A DNA stretch of 64,000 nt from Chrysomallon squamiferum. Taxonomy: Eukaryota > Mollusca > Gastropoda > Neomphalida > Peltospiridae. Position numbers and translations under genes: made by a program. Location of the stretch: NCBI GenBank assembly GCA_012295275.1, contig CM022673.1, positions 7,949,811 to 8,013,810 of the forward strand. The letters run 5' to 3'. The notes under the pieces were generated by a model. The model saw only the letters and a program-made list of their open reading frames with translations. It did no database searches and was not told the origin of the DNA. Shown piece by piece: positions 27,601 through 40,800 of this stretch (position 1 is its first letter; the number at the start of each line of letters is the position of its first letter).

Positions 27601-30600
27601 CTATAAATAAATAACTAAAATATATGGCTGCTTAGAGTGAAACAACATTTATCTTTTCATTGCTGTGTTTTCTGTATCTCGAAATAAAAGATTTTAACAA
27701 GTACAACAAAAAGGAACTAACACAGTTACTATAGCTTTGACTTGATTTCCGGCCCGCCAGAAAATTTGACTGAGAGCTGTAGCCAGGTAAAACGATCTCT
27801 CCTGACAGGAAGGCTGCAAACTGGAAACATATAAATAAATGAATATGTGTGTGTGTGTGTGTGTGAGCAATAATTTATAATCCTTAATAGAAATTTGTTT
27901 TTAAAATGTGATACAAAAATATTAAATATCATTGTTCTAAATTTAGCTCAGAATATTTTTAATGTTTCTTCCTAATGGGGATTAACATTTAGCATACCCA
28001 ATGAAACAATTATTAACATATTTATTCTAATTCCAGTAGATAAGTGAAGAAAGATCAAAAGCAAAATAATAATGGCTGTATAATATAATACTAAAACACT
28101 TAAAAATAAAGACACATATAATCAGAACAATTTAGGTAAATGTGTTTTCAAATTCTGTGAAGATGTTATCCAGTAAAACAATTTATTATTATATAAATTA
28201 GTCATATTACCATCTTCTTTTAGGGAGTTTTGATTCACCAAACAGCATCTCTTGTATTAAACATGCTTGAACAGATGCCATAACACCACAAGGTCCTCCC
28301 TGAAAATAACAAACATCATAACTCAGTGATTGATAAGAGACATCTATAAGAATATAAAAACATAAATAAACATATGCATACACACATATACACCCACCCA
28401 CTCACAGACTCATATAATGATATATGCATACAACCTCAGCCTATTACTGACAAATGTATTTCATTAAACAAGCTGATAAAATGTACTCATTTTCTAAACA
28501 CAAGCAGAAATATTGCATTTTACTTCCATAAAAATATCTCATTCTAATGATTGTTCTTACGATGAAATGGTAATAATTACATACTATTTAATAATACATT
28601 TTGTTGAATCTCACCTTTTTCTGAACAATTCCATACTGAAGTTCTGGGATGTCGCAAAAACTAAAACTCTGGTATCTCCATTCATCAACAAAATTCTGAT
28701 TTGCTGAACCCAGAACAACAGATTTCAGAGCCTGTGTGAAAAAAATATAATAAAAAATTGTTAAACTATCTGAGGAATTATTAGTGCTATAAAATATTTC
28801 CACTAATTCAGTAGATATAGTAACAAGAGCCATTTCAATTATAATAAGTAAATAATACAATTAAAAAAATAATAATAATGCAATTTTATTGGTATTATAA
28901 ATACTGTTTTCAGTTCTTGAGGAAAAAAGAAGAAAAAAGAAAAGAAAAAAAAAGAATTTATGCCAGAACTAAAATTAACCCAATATTACCAATTAATAAA
29001 AGTATTACACTTTCTTCAAAGACAAATAATTTAACATCAAGTTACATGATATCAAAAATAAAAATATTTAAACACTAACACAGTAAAAATAATTAAATAT
29101 GATTTGCGAAAGCATCACATAGAATATTGGTGCTAATAAAGTTTCTTAGTTATGCCTGTGATAATGAGACTCTTTGAGTATATTATTATATTAATTATTA
29201 TAACTAACTGGGGTAGACTTACTACTGCTGTCTGTAAATCTATTGGTTTGAAATTGAGGGTATTCAGATTAAGAATTTGTGTCTGGTAGGTTATAGGTCC
29301 AAGCTGAACATCATTCATTTCATTTTCAATATCACCAATCTCACTAATTTCCATTTCACCTAACACGGCAGGTTCATCTTTTAAGCTTAAAGGAAAAAAA
29401 AAAAAAGATTTGTACATTTATTAAGTATAATACTATTAATAGTGATAAAAACCACAAAAATTTCATCTTAACTGTCTTCTGCTACACAATTATTTAAAAA
29501 GAGATATTTATAACAAATTATAAAGACAGCAGTTCATTATAAATGAATTGTACTGGTAGAATTCCAAAATCAAAAGAATAAGGTTATTGCAATTCAGTTG
29601 TTTCCATAAGATTTAAATTGCACTACTTCTTTCATATTGCCAACACTGTTTTTCTGATGAACTGTAGAGTTATACAGAAATAGAATTACCTGCCATAGGA
29701 CGATGTGGATCTTGAAGACGGCCTCCTGTTGGCCATACTGGATTGATCCACACTGTAGGTTTGTTCTGTTTCAAGCTGATGCTCCGACTGTCGTCTGCTT
29801 ATTTCATTTAAACGTTCTGAGCTTTTCTCAATAACATCTGTTATGGATGCTGGCTTTTTGCTTGTTTCTAATTTAGATCCAGAGACCAGTTCCTGCTGGG
29901 TTTGTGATGTGGACACCACACTTTCAACACTAGATTGTTCTGACAGTAATGAACTGTGAGAATTAGAATCTGACGGTGGGTAACCATTTTGTCTTCCTTG
30001 TGAATTTGAAAATCGTGGTTTTGGTTTATGATAGGCACGTCTTCGTTGAAATTCCTTTTAAAAAAATGTTAAATAAAAGCTATATTTTAAGCATTGACTA
30101 TTAAAAAAAAATTTGTAATAAAAATAATAATCATGTATGTATAAAATCATATCAAAAAGCATTTACAAGTGACTGATTTAAGAATTACAAAAAACAATAT
30201 AAATGTCATCAAATGAAAAAAATATGTAAGCAAATACACAATATTAATACTTTTTTTTAAAATAAAAAAATATTTAATCCTGTTACAATGAACAAAGCAT
30301 ACATTTGATACAATGAATTAATGTTTTCTACAGTAAATATTTAAATATTAAAGACTTTATATAATTGGACAAAAAATGAAACAAAGGACCAAATAATATA
30401 TAGTCTTAATATTTAGAATAATTCACAAATAATGATTCCTAGTTATCTTTTATCTGTACAATGAAGATAAATATTTACTGATAATTAAAAACAGCTAGTC
30501 TGAAGTAATTATATAAATTGTTCAAACTCAAAAATAGTTAACAAGGAATAAAATATGGAAAACTCACATCAATATTACTTGTAATTGGAGCAGCTATTCC

Positions 30601-32549
30601 ACGTGACCGAGCAGAACTGGGTCGATTATGCCTTGTCCTTGGTACCTGGTCTCCATTTTCTGACTGGGAGAACAGTCCTGCTTTTCCCGATCCAACCAGT
30701 GTTTCACTATCCAAATCATCTTCTATTACAATATCATTCTTGTTGCCTGATATGAACAATCATGAAATAGATCACTTAACTTCCAGCAATATATTTCAAA
30801 TTAAATTGTGAATAAAAATAATCAAATTATTTGGATGTAAGAAACAGTTTGTCTTGAACTATTTCAGTTTTAATATTTTGTATTCATTAGCATACAACTA
30901 GAAACACAGCAATGGAATATAATCTTAGAAAAAAAGAAAAAGACACACATTTTAGACATGTGTCCATCCATGCAAATATTAAAATATAATTTTTTTTTCA
31001 AACACCCTACAGTTTAAAAAAAAAAAAAAGGCATAAAAATTAAACAAAGACACTAACCAACTTTTAAGTTCATTTGTGCAGTTGATGGTCTGGTCTTGGC
31101 AACAAAATGATCAGAATCTGCAGAGGAAGTGAAAGTGTACGATTTTGCAGAATCAATCAAAGGTGGTGAAACAACAGTTGCTGCTGCTGGTTGTTTAGGA
31201 TGACTTGACTGGTTTCTAGTGACCGAAACTGATTTGCTGGGATTATCTGCCTGGACATAATCTGACACTGTCTGCTGCTCTTCACCTCACTGTCCTCAGA
31301 AGCAGTCAGGGTATTATTGTCCCGTTTGCGAGTTTCTTGCAAATTTGGCTGACGTTCCATAAAATATTGTGTCATGACTTCTAGCATAGTACGCAAGGGC
31401 TTTTCCTGCTCCTGAAAAATAAATAGTACATATGTATGTGTATGTGCGTATATATTATAGGCAACTGGTTTTTGACCCATTCCTCTAACAAAAAATGATA
31501 GATACTTCAGTGTATTGAAATTACATTTTGAATTTGCAGATGCTGTGATACTTATAGGTTTGAAAATATTTTGTTATTAAACAAAAAGATTTTACAGATA
31601 AATAAATATAACATTTTTAATTTCTTATTATTAGAAATTAACTAGCTAAACTGGTTTAGAAATATTTAAGAGGCTTATAAGTTATATAAATCTTATAGTA
31701 AATGTAGGTTAAGCACCATATTAATTATGTTTGCATATATATATCATTATATGTAATCTATATGCTCCTGGTACTAATAAATAAATAAATTATAATTAAA
31801 ACAATTTAAAAAAAATATATGAACTACTAATTTGACACTATTTTTAATATACTTACTTTATTTTTTTTCATTAACTTTTCAAGCTTAATTTCTTTCATAA
31901 GAGTTTGGCGATTTCCAATACAATTTGGAGTTCTTGGCAACTCTTCATCAAGGATTTCTAGAGTTGATTTCAACCCCTTAAAGGATAACAGAATATAATA
32001 TAATGAGATTGATTTTCAGTTGAATTTCAAAAACATTATACATATAATTAATGAATTAAGCATTTTTGGAATGAACACAATAATAATAATTCACACAGAC
32101 ACACACACACACATATTATAAATTACAAATAAAATATTGCAGCATGATTGCTTACATTTTAATAATATGATTAATCTGCATGTTTTATTTTATCTGTGAC
32201 CCCATAATAAGAAAACTGTAATTAAATAATATAAATTATAATAACAATTATAAATCATTACCTATTTATTTATTTGTTTTAGATTGCCTATTCCAATTCA
32301 AAACAAAATAATATATTATCTAGTATTTTATCTTAATCATATGTACTTATACCATCTATCTAAAATGCAATTTAATTTTAAAGCCTTATTACTGAAACAG
32401 TCACTACGGCATTATTTTTTTTTATTTATCTTGAAATGAAACAGATTTGAAAAATAATATTAACTGTTTTGGGCTCATACTTTACGACTAAGGTATTCTC
32501 TAACAAGAGAAGACGCTACATCCTCTACATATAATCTTGCTAAATCCAT
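24688..32549 (-). CDS. MINDY4: MINDY4 deubiquitinase (FAM188B-like)
   Basis: MINDY enzymes are cysteine proteases that trim K48-linked ubiquitin chains. Seventeen exons, 5' to 3': 32481-32549, 31857-31976, 31058-31411, 30568-30746, 29690-30054, 29223-29385, 28615-28731, 28211-28299, 27722-27820, 27332-27395, 27040-27105, 26656-26726, 26435-26498, 26055-26216, 25467-25647, 25062-25134, 24688-24736. The N-terminus [20 protein letters not shown] matches the LisH-like start of the family and is followed by a disordered linker. The catalytic domain shows the oxyanion Gln and catalytic Cys in YGIVQKK-GGPCGV, then [19 protein letters not shown], the catalytic His in [13 protein letters not shown], and the terminal DWNGYEPIL. 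Length is about 761 aa if one missing base in the third exon is restored, against 757 in human. That exon (31058-31411) changes frame between 31157 and 31290. Confidence 0.93.
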
Positions 32550-32634
32550 TGGTACTTTGCAACCCTTACTTAATGCTGTTTCCACGCCATACAATTAACA
32601 GACATGCAAGAATTAGTTGCGGAATTTGTACAAA

Positions 32635-32645
32635 GCAGCCATTTT
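32635..32645 (-). promoter_or_regulatory. YY1-like motif upstream of MINDY4
   Basis: AAAATGGCTGC on the minus strand, in the transcription direction of MINDY4 and 86-96 bp before its ATG. It resembles the YY1 core-promoter motif AAnATGGCGGC with one mismatch. The same 11-mer stands upstream of TEX10 (12775-12785). Binding is inferred. Confidence 0.35.
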
Positions 32646-32938
32646 GAAACAAATTCTGTTCCATAGTGATGTTAAATTCAGAAATGTTTATTGTTTTCCG
32701 AAATATAATAAAACATTAAATTTAATTTACAAAATTTGTTGCATATATTTTAGAATAGTATTATAATCTATATATATATATTAAATTAAGTCACATTTCG
32801 CCTCTTAATGATTTCATTAAAATATGTATATAATATTAATTTCAGAAATTATTCCGTTAATATTTACATTTTAATAAATCAAGGGACATAAAAATAACTT
32901 TTCAGAAAGAAAAACACAAAAGTTGGATTCAAGTTTTT

Positions 32939-32946
32939 GCGGGAAA
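32939..32946. promoter_or_regulatory. E2F-like site
   Basis: GCGGGAAA within TTTTTGCGGGAAAACGC, matching the classical E2F recognition core. It is a GC-rich island in AT-rich DNA between MINDY4 and TERT, about 390 bp from the MINDY4 ATG. E2F control of either gene is inference only. Confidence 0.35.
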
Positions 32947-33856
32947 ACGCATGAAAAATAATGACTAAAACAAACGTTACTTCTCAGTATGAGAAATGTC
33001 CAGCAAACAAGTACGCATTACATGTTATTTTGACTATTTTAAATGCTAGACATAAGCCTCAATTCTGGTTTATTATTTATACTCGTTTCTTTAAAATTTT
33101 TGTAATTTTCAAGAAGTGGGGTTGGTGGTTCTATATAATAATTATAGTTCCTCATCTGACATGTTGACAGTTCTAGTGCAAAGCAACCATCTTGCTGATG
33201 TAAAAGAAAATGCTTTAAATGAAATTATTTAAATTCTGTTCACATTTAAAATATAATTTATTAAGGACACACACACACACACACACACACACAAAGGGTT
33301 TTAAAATTAAAGCAACATTATACATTATACATTGTTCTTAATATATATTTTATTTATTTACACTGGTAACTTTTATTACTATTTTTGCTTGCACACTGTG
33401 TTTTAAATATAAATCTCAAAAATGGATTCATTAACTTGCTCATATATTTATCTTTTTATAAAACTTAACAGTCAGTGTAATTTTAAACTGAGCTATTTTA
33501 TATTGTTCAATCAATGTTTTATTCACTTACTTATTTGATCAAGGTGATCATTATCAGTATCAGATTATAAGGTAAGTTCAAGTTGTCATTATAGGTGAGT
33601 CTGATGATTTTCCTAGAGTGGGCATATATCATGTGTCCTCCTATGAAAGTAGTAATTTGCATTTGGTCCTTATAAAGAACAAGTTATATACCAGAGGGAT
33701 CATATATAATTTTAATTCTGATACAACAAACGTGTACAAATTTTAAATCATTAAAGCTTTTATTAGCAGGACACAAACCACAGGGGACATGTGGAAAAAT
33801 GTTCAGTGTTCTAAATAGGCAGGTAATTTCTGGATCTTTAATTTTAATTTTAACAG

Positions 33857-36175
33857 GTATTTGCCATTTTTGAACAATTGTATGATCAAGTATTCTATCT
33901 TGTGGAATGGCTGCACCAGCTAATAGATGATATAGATTTCCCTCAAGAATTAATTCAAGAATCAGATTCAACTAGGTAAAGTTTATAATATCTATTTGTA
34001 TTATAAATATGAACACAATAAGTGTATGTTGGATGCAGATATTGATTCAAAAGTAGAAATCTTATATTTCTTCTAAGTTCTGTGTGAAGTTTTAAAATCT
34101 TTCTATTATTATTATTTTTTTTTTGATCATTCCATGATATTTGCTGTTTGTTTATGTTAACTTTTAATTGTTGTAACAGTTAAATTAGCATTGACAATTC
34201 ACATAATAATTATTCATTATATACTTAATGTTAATGATTTGATAATTTATTTATGTATAATATATCACTGAATATTTGTTAATTTATTTTCTAGATTTTT
34301 TTTATTTCATTTTTTTTTTTTTTATTATTCAGTCATATAAATTATTTGGTGTTGAATAAACATGCTATAATGGTTAAATGTAAATTGTTTATTGCCTGAA
34401 AATATACACTACAAAACTTTCTTACAAAATACAGTTACAGAAATTTGCTGGAGACAGCTGTTGTTGGAGTTAATTCCCCTATTAAGCCTTTTCCAACTGA
34501 AATTCATTTCTCACAGGAAAGTCATCAGCAGGAAATTATTCTTAGAGTTATTGAGGTCAGTTGGAAAAATATTACGTAAAACTGCTTTTACATTTTCATT
34601 TTATGTATTTTATTTTATTTTATTGTTTGATGTTGAGAGAGCAGTAAGATATGACAATACCATACATGAAAAAAATGTGTTTTAATTTTTGTTTTATAAA
34701 ACTGTTTGCTTATCCGAAAAGCAACAGTCCTTATGCGAATAATAATAAAAATCAGTTAAAAACTCTTTTCAGTCGTAGTCTTTAACAGTTTAGTAAAAAT
34801 GTCTCTTTCAGAAGAGCTGACATTGTTACTTGTACTATATTATATATATTTCTACTTCACAAATATATTTTAATTCTATTTTCATTTGAAATTACCAAAG
34901 GTTTGAGTAAAGTTGTGGTAATATTGATTACATCCTTATATATTCATCAATATTAATAAATGTTTTTAACTGAACATTTGTTTTCATTGAATTATAAATT
35001 ATTATTTGTTACAGCAAAGAAATTTGTTAATTTATTTTCAATTTTTTTCAGAAACTTTTGAGAAAGAAAGGGAAAAATGTTTTAACATTTGCCTTTAGGT
35101 CTGTGAGTACATCTGAGTTTCCAGTTAAAAGAATATTTTAAAATCACTATTTTTTTGTGAATGGATTAAGTATTAGAAACCAAAATGTAATTATATAATA
35201 TTAAAGCTTGCCAGACAGTTTAAAGTGATGTCTGGGAATCCAATTTTTTTATTTCCAGACTAAGATGATGAACTTTCAATATTTTCTTCCAGTTTTAATC
35301 TGTGTGTGCATTTAATTTTTAATTATTATTATTATTATTATTTTTTAAATTTTTTTTATTTATAATTGTTAACAAAATAAGTTACTTAAAGATTCCTTTG
35401 CTTTTGTTTGTGTTATAACAGTTATCTGATGATCCAGATGCTCACAAATCTTCTGTTGGAAGTATTGAATGCTATTATCCAAACAACAGTGTTAGTCATT
35501 TGCAGTACAATTCCTGGAAGACATTGTTGTCACGGTATTGTAAACTTATTAAATTACTTTTTTTTTTTTACCTCTGTCTAAATTATAATTAATGATCAAA
35601 ATAGCATATTAAATTACAGTCTCTCATAATTATGAAGCCAGAGAGAACCCATTTATGTTATATAATGATATATAAATTATTACTAATTTTCAAAACATAA
35701 TATCTACGTTAGTTTAACAACTGTTGCCTGAATTTAACAAAATTATCAACAGATTATTTATTGAAACATTCCTGTAGATATCACTAATGACTTTCCAAAA
35801 TATGTGATTATTATTATTACACCATATTTATATAGCACTATTTCCAGATCAAGTATGTTAAAAAATAATAAACTAAAAGACGAGAAGACATGGGATATAA
35901 ACATATTAAAATGAATGTAAAATTAATGTAGAACATGTTGAACTGAGTGTAGAAATAATGAAGTAGGCCATAAAATTGTGTTTAAAACAATTAATGAATA
36001 CATTATTAATGGAATAATTCTCAGATTTTTCTTTTTAGTGTTGGTGATGAGATCATGTTTTATCTTCTAGAAAACACATCAGTGTTTTTACTTCTACCTC
36101 CAAGTTGTTATATTCAAGTAGCAGGTTAGAATTCTTCATTCTCTGTATCATTTACATATACCAGAATACACACAA

Positions 36176-36214
<39 letters not shown>

Positions 36215-36560
36215 ATGGATATGTACCCTGTGTGTTGGTGTTGAATAGTTGAAAGACTTACTGAATTGATTTTTGTCAAAAATAATAAACAGTTTTGTTA
36301 ATAAATTTCTGTTCTGGGATATATACATATATATATTTGTGTAAAGATTTATTTTTGTATCTAGGAGAAGAAAAAAAATTATATATATATATATATATAT
36401 GCCCATTAAGGCTTTTAATAATGCAGTTTATTTTTTAAAGGTTTACCTGTTTATGAGCTGTGGCCATACAAGGCAGGGAAAGGTCTGGTTTGCAGAACTG
36501 ACAAACATGTTGCAAAGAAACTCAAAAGATACTGGCAGAAATTCTCAAAAACTGCAAATA
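33857..36560 (+). other. TERT: TERT TEN-domain exons
   Basis: Six exons encode the telomerase essential N-terminal (TEN) domain, which anchors DNA and binds the shelterin/TPP1-type partner in other animals. Recognisable segments are IFEQLYDQVFYLVEWLHQL, IILRVIEKLLRKKGKNVLTF (the KNVLxFxF block shared across TERTs), SIECYYPNNSVSHLQYNSWK, and SVFLLLPPSCYIQVAGLPVY followed by ELW. All phases between these exons agree. Confidence 0.85.
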
Positions 36561-39500
36561 AATTGAATAAATATGAATACCAACGAATAAAATATGATAA
36601 CTACAGTGAAAATGAACATTCTGAAAATACATCTCACAGAGAATCAGGACATCTGAGTAAGAGATCATCTGCTCTAGAGAGTATTTTCAAAAGAAAATAT
36701 GATCCTGGCCTTTTGAAAAAGAAAGAATCACAAACTGCACCTGGAAATGTCACAGATTATCATATGACAGATGTATTTGGTATTAATACAGACTGCAAAA
36801 CAGACACTTTTAAAATATCTTGCCAAAAATCATCATCTTCCAGCTGGTCAAACAATGATGAGGGTGACAAATTGAATAAATCTGGGGATGAAAGTCATCA
36901 CCTGGGAAGAGGTATTAAAAGAAAATTGTCTATTGAAATTGATGGAGAATCACAGTCAGAAGGGAAACATCTAAAACTGGAAGAAATTACACCAGTGAAA
37001 AGATCTCTTTATGAAGCCATTCCCATTGGTCGACTCAACAAAAACTCAAAATCATTTGAGTTTCTCTCAGAATCCGCTGAGTCTTCAAATAATCTCATTT
37101 TAGTAGATGATAAAAATGTGAGTGAAGATTTATATGATGAGCCTCAACCCACAGATAAAATTGCTAAAGCTTTTACTGGTATAAAACCACATGTTGTTGC
37201 TAATGAAAAAGATGTGTTTTACCCAGTAAAGAAAAGGAAAAGGAAGAGAAAGAAAAAATCCAGTAGTTGTGCAGACGTCAAAAATTATAATCCATATAAG
37301 TATGTTCTTCATATTTCTGAAACATAATTATAAACAAAAATATATTGAAAAAAGTTCTCTGTTTAATTTATTCTTGAGTAATTTTTCATGAAGATGTATG
37401 AAATTTAAAAAAGAAGTTTCTGAAAAAGTTTTGTTTATGTTTTAAAATCACAAAATTCAATTTTAATTAAAGATTAATTTTGAATAAAATATTTTCTTAC
37501 ATGTTTCAAGTGCAATATTTTGATATATAAATAGCATTAAATATTATTAATTTGTTTTTTTAGTAGTTAATTGTATTCAAATTTAATTTAATATTTCTCA
37601 GAATAATATGTACAATGCTATACTGATTTTTGAAAGGTGTTGGATCAGTATTCACTGAACATAACAATCACAACTTTAATATATTATTAGTTAATATAAA
37701 GTAGTTTAGGAGAATATTTTATTTTATTTTCTTCAGTTTTCACAAATATTTGTCAAGAATGAATTTTCTGTACAACAAAAACCCTGAGAAGGTTTCAATA
37801 AGTCATGTGAGTATTTTTTTATTAAAGAGTGTATTTGTCACTAGCTGATGCAGCAATTAGTAAACAAATTGTTGAAATATTATATTAAAAAAACATTTGA
37901 TACCATATATCCCCAAAACCAGCTCATTTTAAAAATATTTTTGCAGTTTTATATTGTATTTTGTTGTATTTTACCTCTTTTCTCCTCTTCTTTTTTGTGT
38001 TTGCCATTTCTCTCTTCTTTTCCATTCATTTCTCTGTTCTAATCCATCTTTCATGTATTATTCTTCCAATAACACCTCCTTTATCTCACTTCCATCTTTC
38101 CTGTTATCATAATCAAAACTCCATTTTATTATTATATATGTTATCTGTTTTCAGTTTGTTTGAACCGTCTAAATGCAGATGAATTATTCAGGCATATCTT
38201 CACAGAAACAGCAGATTTGAATCCATCATGTAGTTCCAAAGTTAATATACAATCTCAACCAGGAAAAAATCAGTCTTCAGATCATACTGATGAAAATCTT
38301 CATACTACAGAAAATAAGGGCAGAAGTGAGCAAGACAGCAATAAAATAATAAATAAAGAAATAAATGATATAAAGAATCCATGCATTGAAGAAGAATCAC
38401 ATATTCCTTCACTGGATGCCTTCAGTATGAATAATGCTCACCATGATCTCAAAGACATTTCAAAACCTGAGGAAGAATTACAAAATCCAAATTCAAATAA
38501 CCTTTCATTTACTGCAGTTGAATCATATTCAATGCTGCCTTCATTTGTAGAACAAACTATATTGACTTCTCCAGAGGGTGTTTGTGAATCCAAACAAATG
38601 AAATATAATTCATTCAGAGATCAGTCAGACTTTAATGAAACTAAAAATAGTTTATCTCTGACCTTGTCATTTGACACTGAAGATGGAAACAAAGACATCA
38701 TCATCAACAAAACAAGAAATGACTGGTTCTGACATTAAACAAGATGAATACATCTTTATGATATCATCTAATGACAAAGATGAAGATCAAATTAGCTCTT
38801 TGAATTTATTACCCATTAAAGAAACAGAATTTTCCTACAAATGAAGTCTTCAGATGATGGACAGATTGATCATGAACCAAAACTTGTCTTATCTTCTGAT
38901 AACAGTGGCAACAGTGTTAATTTTTCTTCCCAAGAATTAAATAACAAAAATGAAAGTCTTGTTCTGCCTGATGTTAATAAAAATGATGAAGCTGAACAAA
39001 AATCTGTTTACAAGTCTTCCATGCCAAGCTGCAGTTATTCGACCAGTGTGACTGAAACATCAGAAAAGATATCTTTTTCTTACAAGTCTCATTCACATGA
39101 TGGTTCTGGACTTCCACTGGAAGAATCTGAAACACAGAAATCATCAAGTTTATCTCCAGCTGTGGATTCAGACAACTGCACCTCTCAAGATTCAAGTAAT
39201 TATGAGATCAGCGAATTTTCTTCTTCACTGGAGAAAAATGTGAATGATACAACATCTAAATGCAAATCTAGAATCTCTGAAGCAGCTCATTCAAATCTTG
39301 TTAAATGTGACAACTCAAGAGATTTGTGTTCCAGGTCGAATATTACTACAGACAAAATAGTTTCAGTGTTAAGAAAAAAGGATGGCATATTACCAGAAGA
39401 AATTTTGATTAATAACAAGGGGAACAACTTGGATGATATTTTGAATGATAATAATCAAATGGCTGAGGATAATAATAAACCTGTCCTTTTCAAAGAAATA

Positions 39501-40767
39501 ACACAACAAAATCATTCCAACTCCTGTTGTAACAAGAATCCAAAGGAAAAATTATCCAACAAAATCATTCAGAAGAAAAATTAGAAGTAGATGAAATTGA
39601 CAGAGAGAAAAGACATCTAACTCCAGTTTTGGAAAATAGCAGTTCATTTCACAAAGATGTTTTGGCTTTGCTAAAGAAAATGATTTCAAATCATGGGTAA
39701 ATATTTAAAAAATACATTAGTGAATTACTTGGGCATGAACCACATATTTATGTAACTTAGAAAAAATGTAAAGGTTGAATGGAGTATTATATTTAAACAA
39801 ATCTTTTTTTTATTAGCTTCTGTTTTTCAAATCAGGATTAAAATAACTTTCAAATTTTTAATTTGCATAAATTTTGTTCTTTTTGAATGAAAATTCGGCT
39901 GGTTTATAGTTAAGAACTATTCTAATGAAAATATATAATTTAAGCAAATAAATATTTTTCTTTGAAACACACATTTAATATTAATCTCTGTTTGTTGTTT
40001 AGGAAGTGCCCACACAGACAGTTACTGAATCATTACTGTCCTGATGGTATCATGAAAAAGAAAAAGAAGTTGACTGAGAATAAGACCTCAGCTCAGTGCA
40101 ATATGGGGAGATCAGGCTCCAAAGAGACTTTGTATTCTAGAAGAGGTAGTCAACAGTGTCCTAAACTGTGTGCACCAGTTGTTACAAGAGGAAACCTGGG
40201 GAACACAAAATATAAAGGTGTGGTAGTAAACACATCCAGACTTGGATTTGGGGTATCTAATGTGTGTGTGTACCTGTTTGCATGGATGCATGCATGTATG
40301 TGTGTGTGTTTGTATAGATTATTGAAAAGCTGGTGGTAGTAGAGTTGAATTGAAAGTTCATTTAGCCCCTGTTTCAGAATTAAGAACTTAGAACTAAAGT
40401 TTTAAGCACCTTTTTATAAAATGGAAACCGTAGACAATAATTTTTAGTCAAACAGAAAGGTGTTTTGGTCAGAATGGAAGACAACACATTTGACACTTGT
40501 ATAAACATTTATTATGTGATCCATTATATTTCATCCTTATGCTAAGATTGAATACTTAAATGCATCTTCAAGCAGTTTTTCCTGTTTTATCAGTAACCTA
40601 AGTCCTTAAAGTTATTTTTCAATTCAGATAAATGTAAGCATGTACGAAAGTTTTGACATTAACCTGATTAATATTTCTACTTGGTCTTTTATTTGAATAA
40701 GATATATTTTTCTTTTGATGATTTGAAATTGTTATCAGTTAAATTGTTTAAATAAAAATCAATAAAA

Positions 40768-40800
<33 letters not shown>

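Larger units (their letters stand above)
32550..33856. promoter_or_regulatory. divergent MINDY4/TERT intergenic region
   Basis: About 1.3 kb between the MINDY4 start codon and the first supported TERT exon. It holds a YY1-like site 86 bp from the MINDY4 ATG, an E2F-like site at 32939-32946, a second weaker YY1-like site at 33183-33193, a CA repeat at about 33269-33292, and probably the unseen 5' exon of TERT. No other coding signal is convincing. Confidence 0.5.

Noticed and set aside
32961-33167. 68-codon open frame upstream of TERT, considered as the first TERT exon
   Set aside because: No phase-0 donor follows and there is no resemblance to TERT N-termini, so it is probably chance.
38155-39696. 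The TERT insert as a mis-called intron
   Set aside because: Open coding-like stretches of about 190, 50 and 245 codons with consistent Ser/Asn/Asp composition are very unlikely in such AT-rich intronic DNA, and I found no donor/acceptor pair that restores the frame. It stays listed as testable by RNA-seq.
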